This document shows positions 33,905 to 43,300 of a stretch of DNA of 64,000 bases, piece by piece; the first letter of the stretch is position 1; each line of letters opens with the position of its first letter. Made by a program: the position numbers and the translations under genes. Source of the DNA: Akkermansia muciniphila (lineage in GTDB: Bacteria > Verrucomicrobiota > Verrucomicrobiia > Limisphaerales > BJHT01); NCBI GenBank assembly GCA_945861535.1, contig CAMAUZ010000003.1, forward strand, positions 62,001 to 126,000, given 5' to 3'. The notes under the pieces are model-generated. The model was given only the letters and a program-made list of their open reading frames with translations, was not told the origin of the DNA and searched no databases.

Positions 33905-36900
33905 ATGTCTTTCTGGACCCTCATCCTCCGCAGCCTCCGCCACCATGCACGCGAGCATTTCGGCGTGCTGCTTGGCGCGACGGTCGGCAGCGCCGTGCTC
34001 ATCGGTGCGCTGCTCGTCGGCGACTCCGTGCGCGGCAGCCTGCGCGACATGGCGCTCAAACGCCTCGGCCCCATCGACACCGCCCTGACCTCCGGCGACC
34101 GCCTCTTCCGCGCCGATCTCGCCACTGATCCCCGCCTCGCCGCCGCGCCTGTCCTCGCGCTCCCCGGCACCGCCAACTCGAGTGATGGCACGCACCGCGC
34201 CAATCGCGTCCATATTTACGGCGTCGCGGAAACCTTCTGGAAACTGGCGCACCCAATCCCTTCCGCGACCGAGACCGAGACCAACGGCGTCATCTTGAAT
34301 CAGCCCCTCGCCGAACAGCTCGCCGCCAAAGTCGGCGATGAAGTTCTCCTCCGCGTGACCAAAGTCTCTGCGCTGTCGCAAGAAGTCTCGCTCACCCCTC
34401 GCGACGGCCAAACCACCGTGCTACGCCTTCCCGTCATCCGTATCCAGCCTTCCTACCGTCTCGGCAACTTCAGTCTCCAAGCCAATCAGATCGCGCCGTT
34501 CAACGCCTTCGTAAATCTTGCCCTGCTTCAGGAGCGCGCCGGGGCCACCGGCCGCGCGAACCTGATGCTGCGTGGACAACCTCCAAGCGCTCCAAATGTC
34601 ACCTACATTGCCAACACCGCCTTGCCGCAAATCTGGAAGCTCGCCGACACCCAGCTCGAACTGCGCCCGGTTCCATCCGCGACAAACACCAACGGGCAGG
34701 TAGAATTCCTCCACGATTCCTACCCCGAGCACCTCCTTGATCCGACACTCTTTTGGAAACGGGTCGGTGACCAGATGCAATGGCGTACAGATGCCATGTA
34801 TCCGTGGGGTATTTCTTTTGCCGGCCTGAGCCCACGCAATCTGCAAGAATACTTCCTTGAGCCCTCCTTGCTGTGGGGCCGTGTAGGTGCGCTTCTGGAT
34901 CCATCCCGTAATTTCGGGGGCAATCTGTGGATTTCGTTCATTGATGGCACTCAACTCGGGGTCCGAATCCGATCGACGCCTGCTTCCACCCAGCCCCAGC
35001 TCGAACTCCGCACCCCCCGCATCTTCCTCGACCCGCCCGCCGTCCACGCCGCGCTCGCCGTGGACACCAACGCGCGGCCCGTCCTCACCTTCCTCGTCAA
35101 TCTCCTCCGTGCCGGCGAACGCACCACGCCCTACTCGATGGTCACCGCCGCCACCGCCCCGCTCGTGCCCGCCGATTTGCGCGATGACGAAATCGTCCTC
35201 AGCCAATGGCTCGCGGACGACCTGAAGATCGGCCCCGGCGCGGAGGTGGCGCTCACTTATTTTCTGCCCGACTCCGGCGCGCGATTGCTCGAGGCGACCA
35301 ATCGTTTCCGCGTCCGCTCCATCGTGCCGCTGGAACTGCCGTGGGCCGACCGCACGCTCATGCCCGATTTCCCCGGCATCGCCCAGGCCGAGCGCGCGGG
35401 CGACTGGGACGCCGGCTTCCCGCTCGCGCACAAGATTCGCAAAGAAGACGACGAATACTGGGCCAAATGGCGCGGCACCCCGAAGGCCTTCGTGACGCTG
35501 AACGCCGGGAGGAAAATGTGGGCCAATCGGTTTGGGGACACGACGGGCGTTCGCTTTTCGATGCCCACGAGTGGAACCAACGCCGCGCCGGGCCAAGGCG
35601 AAAAGTTAGAGTCTCCTAACGTCGTCTCCTACCAGGCGGGACTGGAGCAACGGCTGCTCGCACAGCTCAAGCCCGCGGACTTCGGCCTGACGTTTCAGCC
35701 CGTGCGGGCGCAGGCGCTCGCGGCGAGTTCGCAGGGACAGGACTTTGGCGGACTCTTCATCGGTTTCAGCTTCTTCCTGATCATTGCGGCGTGCGTGCTG
35801 GTGGCGCTGCTCTTCCAGTTCGGCATCGAACAACGCGCGCAGGAAATCGGCACATTGCTCGCGCTCGGCTTCACGCCGCCGCAGGTGCGGCGCCTCCTGC
35901 TCGGCGAAGGCGCGGGACTGGCGCTGCTCGGCGCGTTGCTCGGTGCGGCGGGCGCGGTCTGGTATGCGCGCGCCATGTTGCACGCGCTCTCGACCGTGTG
36001 GCGCGACGCCGTCGGCACGAGCGACCTGTATTTCCACGCCGAGCCGGCGACGCTCGCGGGCGGCATCATCGGCAGCGTCCTCGTCGCCGTCTTCACCCTC
36101 TGGCTCGCCCTGCGCAAACAAGTCCAACGCCCCGCCCGCGAACTCCTCGCCGGTGGCGGAGAAGAGCATGACGGTAGCCGCCGACATGAGGAGGCGGAGC
36201 GCGGAACGTCCGGGGCCGTCCGCCTCCTCACGTCGGCGGCTACAAGCGGCGGCCGCGCCGCGCTCCTCGGTCTCGCGAGCCTCGTCTGCGGCCTCGGCCT
36301 CGTCGGCTACGCTCTCGTCACGGCGCAAACTTCTGCCGCCGGTCTTTTCTTCGGCGCGGGCGCGCTGCTGCTGATCGCGGCGCTCGCGTTCACCTCGGCC
36401 CTGCTCTCCCGCCTCGAATGCTCTGCCACCGCCGCGCGCCTCACGCTCGCGGGCATGGGCCTGCGCAGCGCCACGCGCCGTCGCCGCCGCAGCCTCGCCA
36501 CGGTCGCGATGCTCGCGTGCGGGAGTTTTCTGATCGTGAGCATTGGCGCATTTCGCCTCGATGAAAACGTGAACGCGACCCAGCGCTCCTCCGGCACCGG
36601 CGGCTTTGCCTTCCTCGGCGAAAGCACGCTCCCCGTCACCGCCGACCTCAACACCGTACGCGGCCGCGAATCCCTCGGCCTCGCCGCCACCGCGCTCACC
36701 AACGTCAGCGTCGTCCCCCTCCGCCTCCGCGACGGCGATGACGCGAGCTGTCTGAATCTCAACCGTGCGCAAAAGCCGCGCCTGCTTGGCGTGAAACCCG
36801 AGCTGCTCGCCGAGCGCGGCGCGTTCAATTTCGCCAGCGTCGCGAAGGGATTGTCGAAAGAGAAACCGTGGCTGCTGTTGTCGGCTCCAACCGCTTCCGG

Positions 36901-37642
36901 TGCGAACGCCCCAGCCGCCAGCAACGAAATCCCCGGCATCGCCGACGAAGCCTCGATCCTCTGGGCGCTCGGCAAAAAACTCGGTGACACGCTCGATTTC
37001 ACCGACGAACGCGGCCAGGCCTTCCGCGTCCGGCTCGTCGCCGCGCTCGCGAACTCGGTCCTTCAAGGCAACATCGTCATCGCCGAAGACGCCTTCACCG
37101 CGCGCTTCCCCGGCGAGAGCGGCCACCGCTTTTTCCTCGTGGACGCCCCGCCCGAGCGCGCATCCGACGCAGCCGCGCAACTCACCCGCGCCTTGCGCGA
37201 CAGCGGCCTCGAACTCACGCCCGCCACGCGCCGCCTCGCCCAGTTCAACGCCGTGCAAAACACCTACCTCGGCACTTTTCAAATCCTCGGCGGCCTCGGC
37301 CTGCTGCTCGGCAGCGTCGGCCTCGGCGTGGTGGTGCTGCGCAACGTCCTCGAGCGCCGTGGCGAGCTGGCCCTGCTCCTCGCCGTCGGTTTCCGTCCGC
37401 GCTCGCTCAAATGGCTGCTCGTCAGCGAACACGGCGCGCTGCTGCTCATCGGCCTCGGCGGCGGCGTGGTCGCGGCTGCCGTCGCCGTCCTGCCCGCACT
37501 CATGACCCCGAACACGCCGCTTCCCATTGCGACCCTGAGCCTGACCCTCGGCGGCGTGCTCTTGAACGGCGCGCTCTGGACCCTCGCCGCCACCGCGCTG
37601 GCCTTGCGCGGCAATCTGTTGGATGCTCTGCGTAACAATTGA
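33905..37642 (+). CDS. Giant FtsX/MacB-type permease with in-frame repeat insertions
   Basis: The protein has 1245 residues. It starts MSFWTLILRSLRHHAREHFG with the first membrane helix (VLLGATVGSAVLIGALLVGD). A MacB-type extracytoplasmic domain follows, then three helices at about 610-740 (GGLFIGFSFFLIIAACVLVA), a linker, a second set of helices and another periplasmic domain, and a final group of three helices (LLLGSVGLGVVVLRNVLERR onward). This is the double-FtsX layout of lipoprotein- or exporter-type ABC permeases; the ATPase is not adjacent. Two intergenic repeat types lie in frame within it: a half I element (35605-35632, residues about 567-576) and a full G element (36174-36243, residues about 757-780, encoding RLLTSAATS). 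The segment 34690-34990 is visibly lower in GC than the rest. Confidence 0.85.
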   Translation: MSFWTLILRSLRHHAREHFGVLLGATVGSAVLIGALLVGDSVRGSLRDMALKRLGPIDTALTSGDRLFRADLATDPRLAAAPVLALPGTANSSDGTHRANRVHIYGVAETFWKLAHPIPSATETETNGVILNQPLAEQLAAKVGDEVLLRVTKVSALSQEVSLTPRDGQTTVLRLPVIRIQPSYRLGNFSLQANQIAPFNAFVNLALLQERAGATGRANLMLRGQPPSAPNVTYIANTALPQIWKLADTQLELRPVPSATNTNGQVEFLHDSYPEHLLDPTLFWKRVGDQMQWRTDAMYPWGISFAGLSPRNLQEYFLEPSLLWGRVGALLDPSRNFGGNLWISFIDGTQLGVRIRSTPASTQPQLELRTPRIFLDPPAVHAALAVDTNARPVLTFLVNLLRAGERTTPYSMVTAATAPLVPADLRDDEIVLSQWLADDLKIGPGAEVALTYFLPDSGARLLEATNRFRVRSIVPLELPWADRTLMPDFPGIAQAERAGDWDAGFPLAHKIRKEDDEYWAKWRGTPKAFVTLNAGRKMWANRFGDTTGVRFSMPTSGTNAAPGQGEKLESPNVVSYQAGLEQRLLAQLKPADFGLTFQPVRAQALAASSQGQDFGGLFIGFSFFLIIAACVLVALLFQFGIEQRAQEIGTLLALGFTPPQVRRLLLGEGAGLALLGALLGAAGAVWYARAMLHALSTVWRDAVGTSDLYFHAEPATLAGGIIGSVLVAVFTLWLALRKQVQRPARELLAGGGEEHDGSRRHEEAERGTSGAVRLLTSAATSGGRAALLGLASLVCGLGLVGYALVTAQTSAAGLFFGAGALLLIAALAFTSALLSRLECSATAARLTLAGMGLRSATRRRRRSLATVAMLACGSFLIVSIGAFRLDENVNATQRSSGTGGFAFLGESTLPVTADLNTVRGRESLGLAATALTNVSVVPLRLRDGDDASCLNLNRAQKPRLLGVKPELLAERGAFNFASVAKGLSKEKPWLLLSAPTASGANAPAASNEIPGIADEASILWALGKKLGDTLDFTDERGQAFRVRLVAALANSVLQGNIVIAEDAFTARFPGESGHRFFLVDAPPERASDAAAQLTRALRDSGLELTPATRRLAQFNAVQNTYLGTFQILGGLGLLLGSVGLGVVVLRNVLERRGELALLLAVGFRPRSLKWLLVSEHGALLLIGLGGGVVAAAVAVLPALMTPNTPLPIATLSLTLGGVLLNGALWTLAATALALRGNLLDALRNN
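35601..35632. repeat. Half element I inside the permease gene
   Basis: From 35605 the sequence GTTAGAGTCTCCTAACGTCG plus TCTCCTAC matches one arm of the intergenic I element (reverse complement of 39216-39243) with a single mismatch in 28. It is read in frame as KLESPNVVSY. Confidence 0.8.
36174..36243. repeat. Full element G2 inside the permease gene
   Basis: It starts GTAGCCGCCGACATGAGGAG and ends CCTCCTCACGTCGGCGGCTAC-like. The last 33 bases are identical to those of intergenic G5 (62079-62111). It is read through without a stop and adds about 23 residues to a linker between membrane domains. Confidence 0.88.
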
Positions 37643-37715
37643 CCCGCAGCCAGCGTCTGAGAGCCTCGGATCAAACACCGATGAAACACGGACCCGACAG
37701 GACAAAGCCGATTTT

Positions 37716-37791
37716 GGCAGACGAATGGGGACGGACCGATTCAAGGCGGGCATCTCTTTGCTCCCCATTCGTCTGCCCCCATTCGTCTGCC
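37716..37791. repeat. Inverted repeat R
   Basis: GGCAGACGAATGGGG at 37716-37730 is matched by CCCCATTCGTCTGCC at 37763-37777, and the latter is repeated once more (CCCATTCGTCTGCC) directly after. It lies in the 206-bp gap after the permease gene. Confidence 0.75.
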
Positions 37792-37848
37792 AATTCCGCT
37801 GCGCTAAACTGCCTGCCGCATCGTTCACATCATCAGCCCACACCCTTT

Positions 37849-38493
37849 ATGAAAAAAATCGCCCCGCTCCTCACCATCCTCACCGCCCTGGCCCTGCCGC
37901 TCGCCGCGCAGGACGCCAAGCCCGTGTACGAAAACAATTTCGAGAAAGCCGAACTGGACAAGGTTCCCGCCGACTTCCTCGTGCTCGACGGCGCGTTCGA
38001 GGTGAAGGCCGACGGCGGCAACAAATTCCTCGAACTCCCCGGCGCGCCGCTCGACACGTTTGGCGTGCTGTTCGGCCCGACCGAGAAGGACGGCCTCGCC
38101 GTGAGCGCGCGCATCTTCGGCACGCTCAAGGGCCGGCGCTTCCCGTCGTTCGGCGTCGGCTTGAATGGCGTGGGCGGATTTCGCCTGCTCGTTTCCCCGG
38201 CGAAAAAACTCGTCGAACTCTACAAGGGCGACGACGTGAAACTCACCGCGCCCTTCGAGTGGCAGACGGGCGTCTGGGCCAAACTCAAACTGCAACTGCG
38301 CAAAGTGAAGGACGGCGAGTGGAAAGTGGAAGGCAAGGTCTGGCCCGAGTCCGCCAAGGAACCCGCGGCGTGGACCCTCACGTTCGATGAAACCGCCGAA
38401 ACGCCCGCGGGCCGGCCGTCCATCTGGGGCAATCCTTTTTCCGGCACGCCCATTCGTTTCGACGACCTCATCGTGACGCCGGTCGCCAAGTGA
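37849..38493 (+). CDS. Secreted laminin-G/DUF1080-like protein
   Basis: The protein has 214 residues and a signal peptide (MKKIAPLLTILTALALPLAA, cleavage before QDAKP). The rest is all beta in character, with phrases of the concanavalin-A-like jelly-roll fold (VYENNFEKAELDKVP, DGLAVSARIFGTLKGRRFP, FGVGLNGVGGFRLLV, EWQTGVWAKLKLQLRKV, RFDDLIVTPV). Such domains bind or cleave carbohydrates. No catalytic residues are identifiable. Confidence 0.7.
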   Translation: MKKIAPLLTILTALALPLAAQDAKPVYENNFEKAELDKVPADFLVLDGAFEVKADGGNKFLELPGAPLDTFGVLFGPTEKDGLAVSARIFGTLKGRRFPSFGVGLNGVGGFRLLVSPAKKLVELYKGDDVKLTAPFEWQTGVWAKLKLQLRKVKDGEWKVEGKVWPESAKEPAAWTLTFDETAETPAGRPSIWGNPFSGTPIRFDDLIVTPVAK

Positions 38494-38517
38494 ACTGCGG
38501 GGCGGACGCGCCATGTC

Positions 38518-38877
38518 ATGTTCGCCAACCTCTTCATCCTGCCGCCGCTCACCCCGGCGCGCATCCGCGGCGCCTACATCGTCGCGGCCGTCGGCGACGC
38601 GCTCCAATTGGCTCTCGGGCAATTCGGTTGGGTCGGCCCCGACCAGGCCATCGACGTGGTGCTAATGATCGTGCAGTGGCGGTTGCTCGGCTTCCACCCG
38701 CTGCTGCTCCCGACCTTCCTCCTCGAATTGTTCCCTCTGGTGGACATGCTGCCGACTTGGTTCGGCTGCACCGCCCTCGTCATCACGCTTCGCAAAAACA
38801 AACAAAACGCGGCGGCCTCGTCCGAGCCGCCGCAGATTGAACCGCCCGTCGAGCCCCCGCGATTGCTGAAGGGGTGA
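38518..38877 (+). CDS. Small membrane protein
   Basis: The 119-residue protein has three hydrophobic segments (about 19-37, 43-62 and 62-85) and a Pro-rich hydrophilic tail. I do not recognise the family. It is 24 bp after the laminin-G-like gene and overlaps the next gene by 4 bp (GTGA). Confidence 0.6.
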   Translation: MFANLFILPPLTPARIRGAYIVAAVGDALQLALGQFGWVGPDQAIDVVLMIVQWRLLGFHPLLLPTFLLELFPLVDMLPTWFGCTALVITLRKNKQNAAASSEPPQIEPPVEPPRLLKG

Positions 38878-39176
38878 GCGTGCTAGTGGCGCCTTTGAAT
38901 GCCATGCCCGGCCTGACAAAAAACGAATGGAAGGGACTGTGGGCCATCCTTTGGCGCGTTCTGATTTTCGGCCCGATTCTCGGAATCCTCGGCCTGGCGC
39001 TGCTGCTGTTGGTCATCGCTGCGTTCGTGGCTCCTACTCCGTATGCAGCCCTCGCCTTTCTCACCGGCGATTGGCTGGAGGGTGCTGCGGCGCTCCTCGG
39101 ATGGTTGGTCGTGCTTCGTTTCCGTCGCCCGATCGTGCGCTGGACGTTCGAAGGGATGGAGTATGCGAGCATCTAA
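38874..39176 (+). CDS. Small membrane protein
   Basis: The 100-residue protein has two or three hydrophobic segments (GLWAILWRVLIFGPILGILG, LALLLLVIAAFVAP, GAAALLGWLVVLRF). The GTG at 38874 overlaps the stop of the previous gene; an ATG at 38904 (MPGLTKNEWKG) would give 90 residues and is equally plausible. Family unknown. Confidence 0.55.
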   Translation: MSVLVAPLNAMPGLTKNEWKGLWAILWRVLIFGPILGILGLALLLLVIAAFVAPTPYAALAFLTGDWLEGAAALLGWLVVLRFRRPIVRWTFEGMEYASI

Positions 39177-39215
39177 CCCGAGTGATACAACGCCGCCGCG
39201 CGGCCGCCGCAACTT

Positions 39216-39307
39216 GTAGGAGACGACGTCAGGAGACTCTAACCTCCTTTTTTCCAACCACGCCTCTCCCGCAGAAAAGGTCAGAGACTCCTGACGTCGT
39301 CTCCTAC
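39216..39307. repeat. Inverted-repeat element I
   Basis: The left arm is GTAGGAGACGACGTCAGGAG followed by ACTCTAACC. The right arm is its inverse, ending CTGACGTCGTCTCCTAC. The arms of about 32 bp are separated by about 30 bp. One arm recurs in frame in the permease gene. Confidence 0.85.
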
Positions 39308-39385
39308 AAAAGCCGGACACGTTCGCGTGCTCCCGCACTTCCCCCTTTGGTTTCATCCCGCGACGCGTTAGAACATCGCACCGCT

Positions 39386-40393
39386 ATGAAAAAACTCGGC
39401 CTGCTCCTCGCCACGCTTTGCGCCTTTAACACGCCCGCCCTCGCCGCTGACGCGCCCGCGAAACCCGCGACGAAGCCAACGCCTGCGCCCACGCCCGCCG
39501 CCAAACCCGCCGCGCCGGGACTCTCGCCCACGCACGCGAATGTCGCCTACGGCACGCACGAGCGGCAGGTGCTCGATTTCTACCAGGCCAAGTCCGACAC
39601 GCCCACGCCCGTCGTCTTCCACATTCACGGCGGCGGCTGGGTCGCGGGTGACAAGAAAGGCGTCGGGAGCCTCGACAAATATCTCGCCGCCGGCATCTCG
39701 GTCGTCTCGATCAACTACCGCTACACCACGCAGGCGCAGCTCGCGGGCGTGAAGCCGCCCGTCTCCTGGCCGCTCCACGACGCCGCGCGCGCCCTCCAGT
39801 TCGTGCGCAGCCAGGCCGGCGCGTGGAACCTCGACAAGGCCCGCATCGGCGCGACCGGCGGCTCCGCGGGCGCCTGCTCGAGCCTGTGGCTCGCCTTGCA
39901 CGACGACCTCGCCGATCCGAAAAGCACCGACCCCGTCGCGCGCGAATCCACGCGCCTCTGGTGCGCCGCCGTCAACGGCGCGCAGACCTCGCTCGACCCG
40001 CAGCAGCTCAAGGAGTGGACGCCCAACAGCCGTTACGGCGGCCACGCGTTCGGCTTCATGCCCGACCCGAAGGACAACAAAACGCGCGACACCCAGTTCG
40101 CCGCCTTTCTCGCCGCGCGCGAATCTGTGCTTCCGTGGATCAAGGAATACTCGCCGATGGAACACGTCTCCGCCGGCGATCCTCCGCTCTACCTGCTTTA
40201 CTCCGGGCCGCCCGCGATGGGGCAGGAACAGAAGGACCCGACGCACACCTCCAACTACGGCGTGAAGTTTCAGGAAAAATGCCAAGCCGCCGGCGTCGAA
40301 TGCGAGTTCGTCTATCCCGGCGCGCCCGCCGTGAAGCATCCGAAGATCGATGACTTCCTCATCGCGAAACTCAAAGCCCCGCGCAAACCATGA
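39386..40393 (+). CDS. Secreted alpha/beta hydrolase (esterase/BD-FAE type)
   Basis: The protein has 335 residues from ATG 39386, with a signal peptide (MKKLGLLLATLCAFNTPALA) and a Pro/Ala-rich linker to about residue 50. Then comes the esterase domain: the oxyanion motif HGGGW (HIHGGGWVAGDKKG), nucleophile elbow GGSAG (ATGGSAGACSSLWLALHDD), and a final His near VKHPKIDDF. It resembles carbohydrate esterases of the BD-FAE type, which remove acyl or feruloyl groups. It overlaps the next gene by 4 bp (ATGA), so it is coupled to the PSCyt1/DUF1553 protein. Confidence 0.82.
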   Translation: MKKLGLLLATLCAFNTPALAADAPAKPATKPTPAPTPAAKPAAPGLSPTHANVAYGTHERQVLDFYQAKSDTPTPVVFHIHGGGWVAGDKKGVGSLDKYLAAGISVVSINYRYTTQAQLAGVKPPVSWPLHDAARALQFVRSQAGAWNLDKARIGATGGSAGACSSLWLALHDDLADPKSTDPVARESTRLWCAAVNGAQTSLDPQQLKEWTPNSRYGGHAFGFMPDPKDNKTRDTQFAAFLAARESVLPWIKEYSPMEHVSAGDPPLYLLYSGPPAMGQEQKDPTHTSNYGVKFQEKCQAAGVECEFVYPGAPAVKHPKIDDFLIAKLKAPRKP

Positions 40394-43300
40394 GCTCCAA
40401 TCGACACCCGCTGCTTTCCCTCTTTGCGTCTCTTTGCGTTCTTTGCGGCCATTCCTCCTCCTCCTCCGCCGCTCCCGCCGGCTGGCCCCCGGACCACGCG
40501 GCCCGCATGACCCGCGGCCTCGAACTGTTCCGCACCGACATCGCGCCGCTGCTGCGCGAGCACTGTGTGAAGTGTCACGGCGGCGAGAAGACGCGCAACG
40601 ACTTTGACCTCACCACGCGCGAGGGACTCTTGCGCGGCGGCACCGAGGGTTCCGCCGTGACGCCGTTCAACGCGTCCGTGAGCCGCTTGCTCCAGCTCGT
40701 CCGCCACGAGCTGAAACCCGGAATGCCGGAGAAACAACCGCGACTCCCCGCCCCGGCCATTGCGAAGCTCACCGCGTGGATCGACCTCGGCGCGCCCTAC
40801 GACGCGCCCCTCATCGCCGGCAAAACACCCGCGCGCGACCGCGCGGTCGTGAGCGCTGCCGACCGCCAATGGTGGGCCTTCCAGCCGCTTTCCAAGGTGA
40901 CACCTCCCGCGGGCGCAACGCATCCGGTGGACGCCTTCCTGCTCGCAGCGGCGAAGACCAAGGGCCTCGCGTTCAATCCACCCGCCGATCCGCGCACGCT
41001 GCTGCGACGCGCCTTTCTCGGTCTCACCGGCCTGCCGCCCACGCCGAGGGAGGTGGACGCTTTCATCGCGGCGTCCGGCTCGGGAAACAAATCACCGCAG
41101 GCCTTCGCCGCTCTCATCGATCAATTGCTCGAGTCGCCGACCTACGGCGAACGCTGGGCGCGGCACTGGCTGGACGTGGCGCGCTTCGCCGAGAGCAGCG
41201 GTTTTGAGCACGACTACGACCGGCCGCACGCGTTTCATTATCGCGACTTCGTCATCAAGGCGCTAAACGCCGACCTGCCCTTCGATCAGTTCGCGCGCTG
41301 GCAGCTCGCGGGCGATGAGTTCGCCCCCGGCGATTCGCTCGCGATGACGGCCACGGGCTTTCTCGGCGCGGGTGTTTTCCCCACGCAGATCACCGCCAAC
41401 GAAGTCGAGCGCACGCGCTACGACGCGATGGACGACATGCTCGCGACCACGGCCAGCGCCTTCCTCGGCCTCACTGTCGGCTGCGCGCGCTGTCACGATC
41501 ACAAGTTCGATCCCATCCCGACGCAGGATTATTACCGGCTGCTGACGACCTTCACGACGACCGTGCGCAGCAACGTCGAGCTGGACTTGGATCAGGAAAA
41601 AAACCGCGCACAAAAGATCGCGTGGCAATCCCAGCGCACCGAACTCGCGTCCGCACTGCAAACCACCGAGGACGCCCTCCGCCCCGCCTTCGCGACGTGG
41701 CTCACCAGCGCCAAGGTCGAGCCGGAGACGAACGCGTGGACCCTGCTCGTGCCCGACTCGTTGAAGGCGAATAACGCTACGGAGACCTTCAAACCGCTCG
41801 GTGACGGCTCGTATCTCGTCGAGGGCACCGCGCCCGCCAACGCCATCCACACGATCACCGCACCCGCGGCGCTGCGGCGCATCACGGCGGTGCGGCTCGA
41901 AACGCTCGCGCATCCGAGCATGAAGAGCGGCGGCCCGGGCCGCGCGGGCAACGGCAACTTCGCCCTCGCCAAATTTGTGCTGCGCGTGCAGCCGGCGTCG
42001 GGCGCGGCGCGCGTCATTCCCCTCGCCCGCGCCTTCGCCGATTACGAGCAGAACAAAAACTCGCTGAGCATCGCGTCGTCGCTCGACGACAGTCCCACCA
42101 CCGGCTGGGCCGTGGACCTCGGCGGCATCGGCAAGGATCACGCCGCCGTCTTTGTCCTTGCGCAGCCGCTCGCGCTCGCGGCCGACGAGAAGCTCGTTTT
42201 GGAAATGCAGTTCACCGTCAACAAACAGCACATCATCGGGCGGCCGCGTTTCTCCGTGACCGACGCCACCGAGCCGGCGTTGCCCGGCGGCGCGGTGGCC
42301 GCGGACCTCGCCGCCGCGCTGCAGGTGTTGCGCACGGGCGGGAAGCCCACCGAGGCGCAGTCCAAAACGTTGTTCGAGCACTGGAAAAAGCGGCAGCCGA
42401 CGTGGCAGACCGCGCAGGCGAAGTTCGCCGAGCACGCCGCCAAGGAACCGCGCAATGCGACGCAGGCGATGATCTGCGCCGAGGGTCACACGCCCATCGT
42501 CATGCACTCGCAAGGCCCGCCATTCCTCAAAGAAACGCACATCCTCAAGCGCGGCGACACGAATCAAAAGCAGGCCCTCGCGGCGCAGGGATTCCTCCAG
42601 GTGCTCATGCGCGACGCGGATGAACAACGCTGGCAATGGTCGCCGCCGCCGGGCGCCAAGTATTCTGGCCGCCGCCGTTCGCTCGCGAACTGGCTGACCG
42701 ATGTGGAGCACGGCGCGGGCGCATTGATGGCGCGCGTGGCGGTGAACCGCGTGTGGCAGCATCACTTCGGCCGCGGCCTCGTACCGACGCCCAACGACTT
42801 CGGCAAGACCGGCGTCGCGCCGTCGAATCCCGCGCTGCTGGACTGGCTCGCGGGCGAGTTCATCCGCAGCGGTTGGAAATTGAAAACCCTGCATCGCCTC
42901 GTCCTCACCAGCGCCGCGTATCAGCAGAGCAGCGCGCACGATTCCGCCAAGGCTGCCGCCGACCCCGACAACGCGCTCTTCGTCCGCCACGTCCCGCAGC
43001 GCCTCGAGAGCGAGGCCGTGCGCGATAGCATCCTCGCGGTGAGCGGCGTGCTCGACCCCGCGATGTTCGGCCCCGGCACGCTCAACGAAGCCAGCACGCG
43101 CCGGAGCATTTACTTCACGGTGAAACGCAGCCGCCTCGTGAACTCGATGGTCGTCTTCGATGCGCCCGAGCCGCTGACGAGCCAGGGCCTGCGCCCGACC
43201 ACGATCGTCGCCCCGCAGGCGTTGCTGCTGATGAACAGCCCGCAGGCGCGCCAATGGGCCACCGCCTTCGCCCGCCGCGTCGAGACCGAGGCGGCGACCG

